Below are positions 47,889 through 58,317 of a stretch of DNA of 64,000 nucleotides, piece by piece. The notes under the pieces were generated by a model, which was given only the letters and a program-made list of their open reading frames with translations, was not told the DNA's origin and did not search any database. How positions within the stretch are numbered: position 1 is the first letter of the stretch; the number at the start of each line of letters is the position of its first letter. The translations under genes were made by a program, and so were the position numbers. Source of the DNA: Brevipalpus yothersi (Eukaryota > Arthropoda > Arachnida > Trombidiformes > Tenuipalpidae); NCBI GenBank assembly GCA_003956705.1, contig QZCP01000206.1:1-64000 (forward strand). Direction: 5' to 3'.

Positions 47889-48560
47889 ATGAAAGCCCTC
47901 CAAATATTGATGAAACTAAAGCCGATGAACGAGCTCAATCAAATCTGTCCTCTAACTTATAGAATAGTCCAGAAAGCTAATTACAAAACTCGATCATTTC
48001 TCTCCGATTCTGATGGTGTGAAAAGATTTGTCGATCTTCTTGGAACCAAAGAACGTCGCATGCTTCTGGAAGAACTTGATGCTCGTCGAGAGTTGATTGT
48101 TCCGATCGCCGATAATACGGATTCAACATCAGAACAGCCCCCTTCCTTTACACAATTGAGACAAATTGCAACTCATCAAGCACTGCCATTCATAGGTTTC
48201 GGTTTTCTGGACAATTTTATCATGATATTGGCCGGAGAATATATTGATACCACGATAGGGGTCACTTTGGGAATATCTACCATGGCTGCTGCTGGATTGG
48301 GAAATGCGGTTTCCGATGTTGCCGGAATCGGATCAGCATGGTATGTGGAGAGTATATCATCTCGAATTGGAATTGAGTATCCAAAGATTACTCCAGCTCA
48401 ATCTGATATGTTTCGAACACGACTCACCGTACAGGTGGGTCGTTGTATTGGTATTGTTATCGGTTGTATACTCGGAATGTGTCCTCTATGGTTCAACAAC
48501 AAAAAGGTAGAGAAAAATAACGATGGAAGCAATGAAGAAAGCAATACTAAAAAGAAATAA
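47889..48560 (+). CDS. TMEM65: TMEM65-family mitochondrial inner-membrane protein
   Basis: 223 residues, single exon. The basic N-terminus with few acids (about 1-40) suits a mitochondrial targeting sequence. The conserved block ALPFIGFGFLDNFIMILAG, then GVTLGISTMAAAGLGN, VSDVAGIGSAWYVE and VGRCIGIVIGCILGM, is the TMEM65 family core with three membrane segments. TMEM65 sits in the inner mitochondrial membrane and has been linked to Na+/Ca2+ exchange. The ATG at 47889 is the first in this frame; the frame is open a little further upstream without an ATG. The Lys/Asn/Glu tail is polar. Confidence 0.9.
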   Translation: MKALQILMKLKPMNELNQICPLTYRIVQKANYKTRSFLSDSDGVKRFVDLLGTKERRMLLEELDARRELIVPIADNTDSTSEQPPSFTQLRQIATHQALPFIGFGFLDNFIMILAGEYIDTTIGVTLGISTMAAAGLGNAVSDVAGIGSAWYVESISSRIGIEYPKITPAQSDMFRTRLTVQVGRCIGIVIGCILGMCPLWFNNKKVEKNNDGSNEESNTKKK

Positions 48561-49562
48561 ATCAGAGGTACAAATTTTCACGGTGTAACAAGTATTCTTC
48601 CCCCCTTCATCTCATCTTCACCATGTAATTCGAATCGCACCCAACAAGATTTAATCTTGAGAGTCTTCACTAATGTTCTATGTCTTACATCGAAAGTTTT
48701 CTCATCAATACGCGTACTCATCAACGATATGATATGAATCATTGTTTGTTTCCACGGAAAACAGCAAGATATATTGTGCAATCCAAAGATCATTTGTTCA
48801 AATATAAACACAATTGAACGTGAAGAGAATGATCGATACTGATTTCCTGAGGGAAGAAAATTTTCTTTTACTCTTCTTCACCACCTTAATTTATTATAAC
48901 TGTACATTTCCCTCCATGGAATGATCATTATTATCATCGATAACTTGTTAAAGAAAAAAAAGAATCCATCTCTCCTTCTTGAAGCACCATTGAGTGGTTG
49001 TGATTGTTAATCTTAAAATTTTATTTCTGCACTCAAAGCAGCTCTGCCTATTATAAAAAAAATGTTCTCATCCCGGTGCAAATGTTCAATTCAAATGATT
49101 TGCCTTGTTTTTTCACTTCATTAGTCAACTCCACTAGTTGATATTTAATTGCAAAAAGAAAGACAAAAAAAATTATTCACACCATAATCGCAAATAGTCA
49201 CACAAGTAACACGTGAGAACCACTGTTCACTGAACTTCCTCCACAATTTCAGCTACTAGGACAAAAAGTAGTGGTCAATAAAAATTTTTTTTCTTCACCA
49301 TTCAACAGATGTTCAATCAACGATAATTTATCTGTTGTACCAAATCGGCCTATTACTTACCGTATAGTAAGACCACAATCATCAACGGCCACACATACAA
49401 ATCAGTATCATCAAGCATCGAATTCGATGATCACTCATCTGTCACTCTGAGTGATGTCATAACAAAACTGAAGGCTGTGTCATTCTAAGATGATTTCTGT
49501 TCACTCAGCATCTTTTATTTGATTTCCAATAGAGATTAATCAATTTGTACGTCAGCAATTTA
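48561..49562. other. Spacer, 1 kb, no gene supported
   Basis: 3' side of TMEM65 (+) facing the 3' end of the orphan secreted gene (-). A 47-codon minus-strand frame ending at 48578 was considered but not accepted. Confidence 0.5.
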
Positions 49563-49995
49563 TCAATTGAAAGAAAGAGTAGAGTTGATTGATATTACTT
49601 TTCCTGAAAGTTGACGATTAGTACGATCAGAACCATATTTATCAGCAAAATGGGCTAAGATTTCATATGCCAAGTCGGTTGATGCTCCATTTTTCAAAGC
49701 GCTACCGTCCATAATGCTCATCAGAATGATTTTCAAAATTTCTCTGTCCGTTGGGTCCCAATTCTTCTCACAATCACCATAAGCTTGTGAAGTTGACTGA
49801 GTCTTTTTGCATGTTATAACTTGCATGAACATATCCCTTACATGTTCATTACGGATTACGTTTGGTCGAGCATGGGCCAGCTCTGGATTGTGGAGGTTAA
49901 TCAAAGTTTTCGTTTGAGAAAGTTTTCAAATTGCTTTACTTACCAGAAATCAATGTGGTAAAAATTAAGAAGACCACGAAAATTCTCTTCTCCAT
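49563..49995 (-). CDS. Orphan small secreted protein (2 exons)
   Basis: Exons 49995-49944 and 49882-49563 join in phase 1 (52+320 nt) to give 123 residues. Exon 1 encodes a textbook signal peptide (MEKRIFVVFLIFTTLIS) and ends in a GTAAGT donor. Exon 2 follows a CCAG acceptor. The mature protein of about 105 residues has only two cysteines (TCKKTQ and GDCEKN), probably one disulfide, and a helical C-terminal half (DREILKIILMSIMDG ... LAYEILAHFADKYG). No family recognised. The last residues could change if a GTAATA donor near 49597 leads to a further exon. Likely a lineage-specific secreted protein. Confidence 0.6.
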
Positions 49996-50788
49996 TGGTT
50001 GATATTGTCTCTATTATTTCAACTGGAAAAATTTGTTGAGCTATCTATCACTTTGGGAGCAAATGAGTGTCTCTGAGAGAACGAAAGTCAAGTTTTTATA
50101 TTAACGAGAAGTGATCAGTACTCTCAACTCTCTTGGTAAACAGGGAAGAGTTATAATTATACACCACTGATTGAAAGATATAAGTAAAGGGATGGATGGA
50201 ATGAAGACAGCTACTTGATAACAATTCTGATAGTTACTGATGGCTACATATGATACCTAGTTTCCATTAACTTTTGCAGCATTTATGATTCGACAATCAG
50301 TTATCGTAGCTATTTTTTCAGCGTGCCTTAGGAATGCAAGTCCAATTGGAGGTAGAAAATTGGCTCAATGATAGACGCCAAGAATTTTTAGAATGCATAC
50401 ATATTCATGGTACATTCGCCCAAATCTATTTTCTGCAACGTGAGTTCTTATATTGGACACGAAATATAACTCCTGAGATGTATTATCATTGACTTGACGA
50501 ATTGAGGCCCACGAAATGTATCCATTTCTCGTAATCGGAAATATTTTTCCGATTGGACCTGATCATTTACTATGATATTGAAATCGAATTCTTGAAACAT
50601 CATTTACCAAGATTCTTCAATAACATTCATCAAATGAATCTGTGGCTGTAATTGCAATACACTGTACTTATGGAAAATACTTGAAAATATTTTTGACACT
50701 TTCTTCAACAACAGCTTTCCCTCTTTGCTAAGATTTAAAAACGACAAAGCATAAAAATTCTCAGTTCACTGAATAATTTGAATCTTTT
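49996..50788. other. Spacer, 0.8 kb
   Basis: Promoter region of the secreted orphan and 3' region of PUDP. No gene seen. Confidence 0.5.
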
Positions 50789-52008
50789 CTATGGTAATTC
50801 ATCTGGACTATCAGGATCAAATTCTGGTAAACCAAATAGCTCTGGCCTAAAATTGAGCAATGAGTCTATCATCAATGTTGGCTCGGCACGCTCATATTGT
50901 AAGACTTCGGGATCTGGAACCTGGACACATTGCATTCCAGCAGCAATCGCAGCTCGAACTCCATTGACAGAGTCTTCGAAAACAAGAGCCTAAACAAATT
51001 GAAGAAATAATTTCAAATAAAACAAAAAGGAACACAATAAAAGAAAGTCACAATCAATTGACTACCTTTGATGGATCCACTGGAGGATCAAATCTTTTGG
51101 CACAAACCAGAAAAGTTTGTGGATGAGGTTTACCATGGGTTATCTCAGGATCTCCAGATGCCACAACAATGTGGTGGAAATATTTGTTAGATTTGAAAAT
51201 TTCTGGATACTTTTTGGTTTTGATCTCATAATTTTTGGTACCACTACTTGTAGCAATAGCCATCGGAATTTTGTGTCGATGAAGGTGACGAATCAATCGA
51301 CGGGCACCGGGCATAAAGTCCACATTGCTGAATACTTCTTGGAATATTGGTTCCATTTCTTGTTGATACTGTTCCGCAGTAATAGGAAGTCCACAAAGTT
51401 CAACGATACTTCTGGCTGCATCGATCCCGGTTTTACCCATAACTTTCACTGTTGGGAAAGGGAAAAATTTTTTCCATAGGTTTCTCCGTTTTAATAGTAA
51501 TAATGCTAATCTAATGGCAATACAAAGTTTTCACTTTTCAAAGGAAGCCAAACTAGTATCAAAATTTTACCAACCTTTCTCTTTCATTGTGTACTTCTTT
51601 CCATATCGTGCAGTAAGTACATTTGTAGCCTTGGAGTAAAGCGTTTCAGTGTCTTCAAAGAAAATGTGAGAATTTAAAGAAGAAATGAGTAAGTTGATTG
51701 ATTAGCGAAGAGTTTTTGCTATATTATTTTTCTAGCAATCATTCTATCATCATAATGTGAATTGTGAAACTTTCAAGCCTCTCATAAAGATCAAATCAGC
51801 CAACAGATGATCTTGTTGAGATTGCTTTAAACTTGACATCATGTACATCATATAGAAACATTGAAAATAATCAAAGAACACGTGGATATTTGTAATGATC
51901 AATACTTCGAAATGATTCACATGTGATATATCGAACAAACTTACCCAAAAGAAGTCCATCTAAATCGAAAAGGACATGAGTAACTGGCTTAAATTGACAA
52001 GTGGACAT
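50789..52008 (-). CDS. PUDP: Pseudouridine-5'-phosphatase, HAD family (4 exons)
   Basis: Exons 52008-51945, 51652-51575, 51448-51066 and 50989-50789 join in phase (64+78+383+201 nt) to give 241 residues, close to human PUDP/HDHD1 and Drosophila Gs1-like. HAD motif I is FDLDGLLLDTE (nucleophile Asp15 and acid/base Asp17). Motif II is IATSSG, motif III is the Lys in HGKPHP, and motif IV is VFEDSVNG. The cap domain carries LCGLPITAEQY. The enzyme hydrolyses pseudouridine 5'-phosphate in the cytosol. Junctions: LLL|DTE split by intron 1, KEK|VKV by intron 2, PSK|ALVFEDS by intron 3. Donors are GTAAGT, GTTGGT and GTAGTC, the last two weak but supported by phase and conservation. Confidence 0.93.
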
Positions 52009-52692
52009 ATTTTTTTGGACAACAATTTACTCTAAACTCTAAATACACAATCCAACAGTCTCAACTGTTTTCCAATCAAACTGGTGATTATCATTCAGAT
52101 CATCATTTTGCTAAGGCAACCACAAACTATCGATAGAGTTGAAGCCAAGTTTTTCAATTTTCTTTCCTAGTCACAAACCATTTTTCCTACAAGATTTGAA
52201 TCAAGACAATCAAACTTAAATCTAGGCTCTCAAGATCACCGATAGATCATAAAAGTTGTGAAAGTTTTTTTTTCGACCAAGTTCGATCTACAAAATCGAA
52301 ATTGTAAACTGCTTCAAAACTGTGTAAGTGTGTGTGTAATCAGGATGTACTCTTCTAGATGGAGCTGAAGTTAGGATTATTCTGAACTTTTTTAGAACTC
52401 GACATCTGATGCGAGATTTATATAGAGCTGAATCGAGAAAAGATTGGAAAAAGGTTGAGGATTGATGAACTGAAGCGAATATTGGAGAGAGGAGAGAGAG
52501 AGATAGAAAGAAATTAGATGATTCGGTTCCTTGATCACTGTGATGAATAAATCACATCTCTCACAGTCAAAATAGTTACCAATCGAAATGAGTATACATG
52601 GCTGATGATTTTTCCATCAGCTATCGGAAGATCACTCTCACAAAAATTTGATCAGATGAATGAGATGAGTAAATAAGTATGAGTGTGTGTAA

Positions 52693-52810
52693 AACGCCTG
52701 AACTCTTGGCATTCACCGCGTGCCTTATGATATTGATAGTGATACATCAAGGCTCACTAGTGAACACGGAGAGTAGGGTCAATACCAGGGTGAAGACAAG
52801 TGGGTGGCTG
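52693..52810 (+). repeat. Inverted repeat, left arm (118 bp)
   Basis: Matches the reverse complement of 53915-54032. The outer 44 bp (from aacgcctgaactcttggcat) are identical. Further blocks (acatcaaggctcac, agtgaacacggagagtaggg and gtgggtggctg) are identical between short diverged gaps. Confidence 0.9.
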
Positions 52811-53461
52811 GGAAAGATGAAGATTCACTGGATGACGAAATAAAAGAACAAGAATTAACACACACACAGAGTAGAAACATTACAACATAGAGATATGTTT
52901 TGTCCTCTCTCTCTCGCTCTTCACATATCATCAACTCGATGGTGGACTCGTGTTGAAGAACTAAAAAGCTGATGATAAGAGTTGGAGCGAGAAGAGAGGA
53001 CCAGAAAGAGAGAGAGAGAGAGAGAGAAATCGGAAAGCATCCAAGCTGTCGTTATTGTTCCTCTGTCTCTGTCTCTCTCTTTCTCTCTTTCTCTCTGTAT
53101 GGCCTAGGTTCAAGAGCCTGACCCGGTCCCGGTCCACGCGTCTGGCGCGCGTTTAGGGCTATACCAAAGAGCAAAAGGAAGCAGATGAAAAGAGAGAGAG
53201 AGACCTCTTCGCTCTTTATTCTGCTCAAGCTTCAACATCATTATTCTCCTCCTCATTTTATCGATCTGTTCCAACGATTTTACACGCAAGGCATACAGAA
53301 AAGAGAGAGAAAGAGAATATAAGCAGCCTGCGTATATTCTCTCTCTCTCTCTCTCTCTCTTTCTCCTGTGGACCATTCGCGATATTCTTTTTCCCTCTTC
53401 TTCTTCATCCGTTATATATAATCTTTCTATGCTCTCTTATTCGATTTTTTAGTCCACAGAA

Positions 53462-53464
<3 letters not shown>

Positions 53465-53513
<49 letters not shown>
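53465..53513. repeat. (CT)n microsatellite
   Basis: CT tract inside the interval between the inverted repeat arms. Confidence 0.96.
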
Positions 53514-53521
<8 letters not shown>

Positions 53522-53914
53522 TTCTGTCTCTTGTTGTGGAGCGCGCAACCGAGCTACTCTTTCTCTCTCTCTCTCTATCTCTCTCTGAAGGTTCTATCGA
53601 CTGCGCCACTGGCCTCACATCTACGCCATTCGACATTGAAGTGGCTACGAGTTCGGATGTGTTTTGCAGTTCATGTGTCTGATGTATTTTATATATACTG
53701 TTGAACAGTTCTATCTCTCCAATCTATCTGATGTGCTCTCCAAGTCGCTCATGGTTCTCCTTTGGGGTTATTCATCTCCTTCTTTTGCCGTCCTAATCGT
53801 CACTCAACTGGATCAATCGATTGACTTCAATGTTCACTATTCTTCCTTACATATTATGTAGTATTTTCTCTGATATTCTATTCTCTTTTTTCTTTCTCTC
53901 CCTTTCCTTCCAAT

Positions 53915-54032
53915 CAGCCACCCACTATTCTTTCCTCACTATTACTGACCCTACTCTCCGTGTTCACTGGTGAGCCTTGATGTGTCTCTCAATATCATAA
54001 GGCACGCGGTGAATGCCAAGAGTTCAGGCGTT
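53915..54032 (-). repeat. Inverted repeat, right arm (118 bp)
   Basis: Partner of 52693-52810, with 1.1 kb between arms. The interior is simple-sequence rich and non-coding. It may be the terminal inverted repeats of a foldback/MITE-like element or an inverted local duplication. Confidence 0.9.
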
Positions 54033-54649
54033 CAAATTACACACACATTTATTTCACCAGTTTACTTTGAGTAAATCGAGGTAATTTCAACTCATTTACA
54101 CTGACTAACATTGATTCTCTGTCTCATTTGTCAACTATGAACAGCAGAATCGAAATGGTCAGCAAGAGTTCTCAATGATCGCTCGAACTCAACAGTAAAC
54201 TAAATTCTCACTCCTTCAATCCTTACCATTCCCATTATTCCCTTTCAAGCATCTGTTCTCTCGATTCTTCATCTTTCCCATCTTCCATTCATTTTCAACC
54301 TCAAATCTATATCTGTATGAATCTTACACCACATAAATGTCGAGTTCTATGTCAAACTGTCGAAAGACTCTTTTGTTCATTCGACAAAAGTTGACTGAAT
54401 CAAAATTCGCCAGCTCCATCTGGTAGGTGAGCCCATCTATATTCGTCGAATTTTGGATCATTCGATTTGAAATTCTGAACTTTTTGATTAAATTCGTTTC
54501 TAATTACACTTATACACACTTACACATACAAACAAATCATGCTCATTTTGAGTCATCAAAATGGTACTAAATCAATGCCTGTCCATCCATTGAGCAGCAG
54601 TAGCATGTTTTGTTTGTCCATTATACACGGTTGGTCAAATCGCAGCGGG

Positions 54650-54651
<2 letters not shown>

Positions 54652-54714
<63 letters not shown>
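54652..54714. repeat. (CT)n microsatellite
   Basis: CT tract of about 63 bp, one of the longest in the window. Confidence 0.97.
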
Positions 54715-54716
<2 letters not shown>

Positions 54717-56144
54717 ATTCCTATCTGGACTCCAGACTGCTCGATTGTCCTCGATTAAATGGAATGAATCACATTGCCCTTCGAATTGGCCTCATCTTAC
54801 GGTCTGAGGACTTGAGGAGCAATGGCCATGTCCTTGCTCATTTTTATTCATTAAAATGTCCAAACAAATCCACAAAATGATCTCTCTTTTTCTTTTACTC
54901 TTTTACTCTTCTTTCTGATTGATTTGTGTCTGATTCAGACACTGATTTAGTCATAGACAAGTATCTGTGTTGAGGCTTCTTTTGTCAAATTGTTTTACAG
55001 ACTCTAATGAAATACCTAGATAGGTGGCCTGAACAATGTGAGATAAAATGAGGTCCTTTTTTTGGGGTCAATAAAATAAAAACACACGATTATCACTGAC
55101 CTTGTCCACTGATCATCATCATCATTGAAACTCAATCCGATCTAGTAGTTTTTGAGCAAGGATTATCTATCACAGCCCACATGACCAATGACCTCTCCTT
55201 CCATTCGATCCCTTAAGATTTTATCTGGCTTATAAATAGATGTTTGTCACTTAATACCTAAATTCAGATTAATAATATGAACGCGATTATTTTCACTGCA
55301 AACGACTGTTGGTGAAGTCCAACATTTGAATGAGAAAATACTGTACGCGTGCAGCTTATATTCCCAATCATGAGAGTACCCAAAGTAGCAAAGTAGTAGT
55401 AATTTTCTATTCTTCAATAGAAACCCAGGATTAACCGAGCGAGACAATTTGAAATCCAACCGACTTTTTGTATCTTTTGCGCCCTTACTAAATCCCAGTT
55501 TATGGGGAATACACACAATAGAGTAAAAGTTTTCCTCTATGTAGGCACTGTGTATTCCCATTTGTTGGGAAACTTTGAAAAATTTTTCGCTGATTGTGAA
55601 AATTTGATATTTTCCAGATCAATATATTCTGTGCTCAGGCACTTCGGAGATGTATAACTGAATTCAATATTTATCTGGCTGCTTTCATCTTTGTTTTGCT
55701 ACTCTTTTGTTATTTGATGGTATTTGCAGCTCAACAGTCCACGCTTGAAGCAAAATGTGATAGAAGTTATAATTGAGAGAAGCAAAAAATGATGATTAAT
55801 ATTCATATTTAACCAATGGCGAGAGAATTTTTCGAAAGAATCAGCAGTAAATGATCATAGCTCATCAAACAGGCAAATATTAATCAGAAGTAATTCCTGA
55901 ATCTCCTCTCTCTTTCCATCTATCTTTTCCTATTCCTCTTTTTCTTTTTCTTCTTCTCTTTGCCATCAGCATCCCAGCTTAATGCATGTATGCATGTTCA
56001 TCACTCGGTTTCTGTACATCCCTTGCCTTTCTCGCTGATCTCCATAATAATGTTCAACATCAGCACATCACCTGAAGCAGCATTCTCATCACTTTTTTCT
56101 CTTTTCTCTCCTCTTTCATTTCTTTATCATTTCACATCCTTTCA

Positions 56145-56171
56145 CTCTCTCTCTCTCTCTCTCTCTCTCTT
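56145..56171. repeat. (CT)n microsatellite
   Basis: Short CT tract in spacer DNA. Confidence 0.93.
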
Positions 56172-57891
56172 CCTCATCCTCATGTAATTCGTTAAAAATT
56201 CTCAACACATAAGAGAGGCAGAATGAATCGACTGCTTGGACAGATTCTAATGAGTATGGCAGAATGTTGAAATGAAATTCGATAAAATTAGAATTCGTGA
56301 GTTGCAATTTTAAATGATTATCTGGAATAAATTCATTTTTCCTCTCCAGACTTTTGAGCCACTATTTCATCTTGTCTCCAATGTTGAACACAAGAGCACA
56401 TTCATACTAGTATACTTCTCCCCAGTCAGAATTCCCAATGAAATTGGATGATGAGAGTGAAAGTTTTCCAATGTAAATGGAGTGAATAATTTTTGGAGAA
56501 ATCATCAGATCGTATACTCAAAATAGTATCATCTTCGCATGGATTGTGTAGAACAATGGAAGTGAGCCTTCATGATTGGATTCTTTAAATTGGACGATTT
56601 AGATGTAGATTAAATGTTCCGGTGAATTAACTCATTGGAGAATAGGGAGGAGAAGGAATAGAGAAAGAGGAAAAGGGAGGAAAACAGAGAAAAAGCATCA
56701 AAATGGAAGTCTCTGTATAGCGAGAGAGGAATCAAAAGAAGAAGGAGAAGAAGAAAAATAACGGTAAAAGATGCTGGATGCTTGGAGTTATCAAGTAGGC
56801 GAAATGAGAATTTGATCAGGTGAAGTGGGAAGAGTGAAGAATGAGCAAATGAGAGAGAAAGTAAAGAAAAAAGGATAGAACATCATCATGAATACTAATA
56901 AGAAATGGCTTGTGGAAGTAGGTGAAATAGTAGGGAAAGAGAAGTTGAATCAACGGAATGCCAAGAGATTCAATTCACACAAACACACACATTCATTGGA
57001 GAAGACAAGTTTTATGATGATGACTGATGTGGCTAGATGATTCGGGAATGAGAAGCCTGAAATTATCTATCAAGGTTCATATTCCCAAATAAAACCAATC
57101 AATTCAACGAACCTTTAGTAGCCCAGAAAAACTTGGATAAATTTGGAATACAGAAGTGTGGACCATGCGAATTTCAGCACCGCAGATTTTTGACGGAATT
57201 CTAATGAGGTTTCTTCATGTTTCACGAGTATTTTTCTAGGGAAACAATCCTCATCCGCCAGTGCACCCAATGTGTATGTTTTAGCATGTTTTTCAATGGA
57301 AGAAAAGCAAAAGTTGTCGAAAAGTTCACCGTTAGAATGATTGTTTGTGCTTCAAAAGCTTTTTCAAATCTTTATGGTTGAATTCAAATTGAAAGTAAAC
57401 CACTGCCACTTGAGGGAACATACCATGAAAAGAGAGAGAAGTATAATCAAGGGACTCAGATTCACTGGACAACAGATAAATCCGAGGAAATCAAGCGTGG
57501 GTCTCATGAGTGAAATCAGACTTGCTGTTCTTAATTAGGAAAATTTAAGTTGGTAAAGAAAAAAATGTGTAATCAAAGGGCTGTCTACGTGAAGCCACCG
57601 TAAATATAGTAACTTTGGGCAAATCTTTCAACTACTTACCAACAGATTGATTAATCGAATTTTCATTTGCCCAAACTCTTTGCTTCCATAACGAAAACAT
57701 CAACTTTTTTGCTCTTTACTGTTTAATGCTTATTTACTTTATTTGTTTTCGTTCTATCAATACTATTGACAGGCATGTTTTCAATTGAGATTAGTGTCAG
57801 CTTGAGATCTAAAATAAATGTGTTCAAATTGAGAGGATAGCAAATCATGAGATAAATCCTTGAAATCAGTCTTGAAACCACTTGATAAGAT

Positions 57892-58189
57892 TGTTATGAA
57901 TAACCCGGTTAGACATGACAAATTGACCGCCAAATCATATTTGGCATAACGTTTCCACCGGTTGCTACCGCAACGGTGATGTATATAAATGAATACTATT
58001 CACACCCAAGTTAGTTAGTCTCTTTTCTTGTGATCAACATTGTTAATCCAATTGTCTGCTCAAGCTATCTATTCGAATTAGCTCATTAAACACTGTTTGT
58101 CTTATTAAAGTGTCCTTGGTTTCGGAAACCGTGTTGGCTGTGTATCTGAATTGTGCCTGAATTCACAAGTGTCTTGTGAATTCATAACA
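57892..58189 (+). repeat. 5' LTR
   Basis: 298 bp bounded by TG...CA with a perfect 9-bp terminal inverted repeat (TGTTATGAA / TTCATAACA). It has a TATA box and two perfect short hairpins (57929-57945, 7-bp stem; 58158-58184, 12-bp stem with 3-nt loop). Assigned by boundary structure and position, because no second copy is in the window for comparison. Confidence 0.8.
57982..57990 (+). promoter_or_regulatory. LTR TATA box
   Basis: TATATAAAT about 90 bp into the LTR. It is the likely Pol II promoter of the element, with transcription starting shortly downstream. Confidence 0.6.
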
Positions 58190-58191
58190 TT

Positions 58192-58204
58192 TGGTGGAGA
58201 TCCC
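58192..58204 (+). other. Primer binding site
   Basis: TGGTGGAGATCCC lies two bases after the LTR end. It begins with TGG, complementary to a tRNA 3' CCA. The donor tRNA would end in ...GGGATCTCCACCA; I could not match it to a tRNA species by eye. Confidence 0.55.
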
Positions 58205-58317
58205 TTCGTTTCGATTCGGTTGTTTTGTCTTGTCCAGGGGGATAAGCAAGCCTCTTGCTCCAAGAAGAGTATCAACACTGTTGAATTTCATTGTCGTACA
58301 TTGTGATTCAATTCAAA

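Larger units (their letters stand above)
52009..57891. other. Gene-free 5.9 kb, repeat-rich
   Basis: Between PUDP and the retrotransposon. It contains many CT/GA tracts, a short GC-rich patch near 53120-53160, and an inverted repeat with 118-bp arms. Open frames here are mostly microsatellite translations (Ser-Leu or Arg-Glu repeats). No protein-coding gene supported. Confidence 0.55.

Noticed and set aside
48578..48718. 47-codon minus-strand frame (ends GGRILVTP) beside TMEM65
   Set aside because: Reads like real protein in places, but no acceptor, no family and no partner exon were found.
53100..53165. GC-rich patch with GGTTCAAG and CGCGCG, considered as tRNA or CpG promoter
   Set aside because: No cloverleaf pairing, no adjacent gene start, and too short to call.
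53530..53640. tRNA-like or SINE-like signal on the minus strand (A-box-like TGGCGCAGTCGA at 53597-53608)
   Set aside because: No matching B box at proper distance and no cloverleaf; the following DNA is GA repeat.
54539..54880. Plus-strand frame with a long Ser-Leu repeat
   Set aside because: Translation of the (CT)n microsatellite; flanks have no domain.
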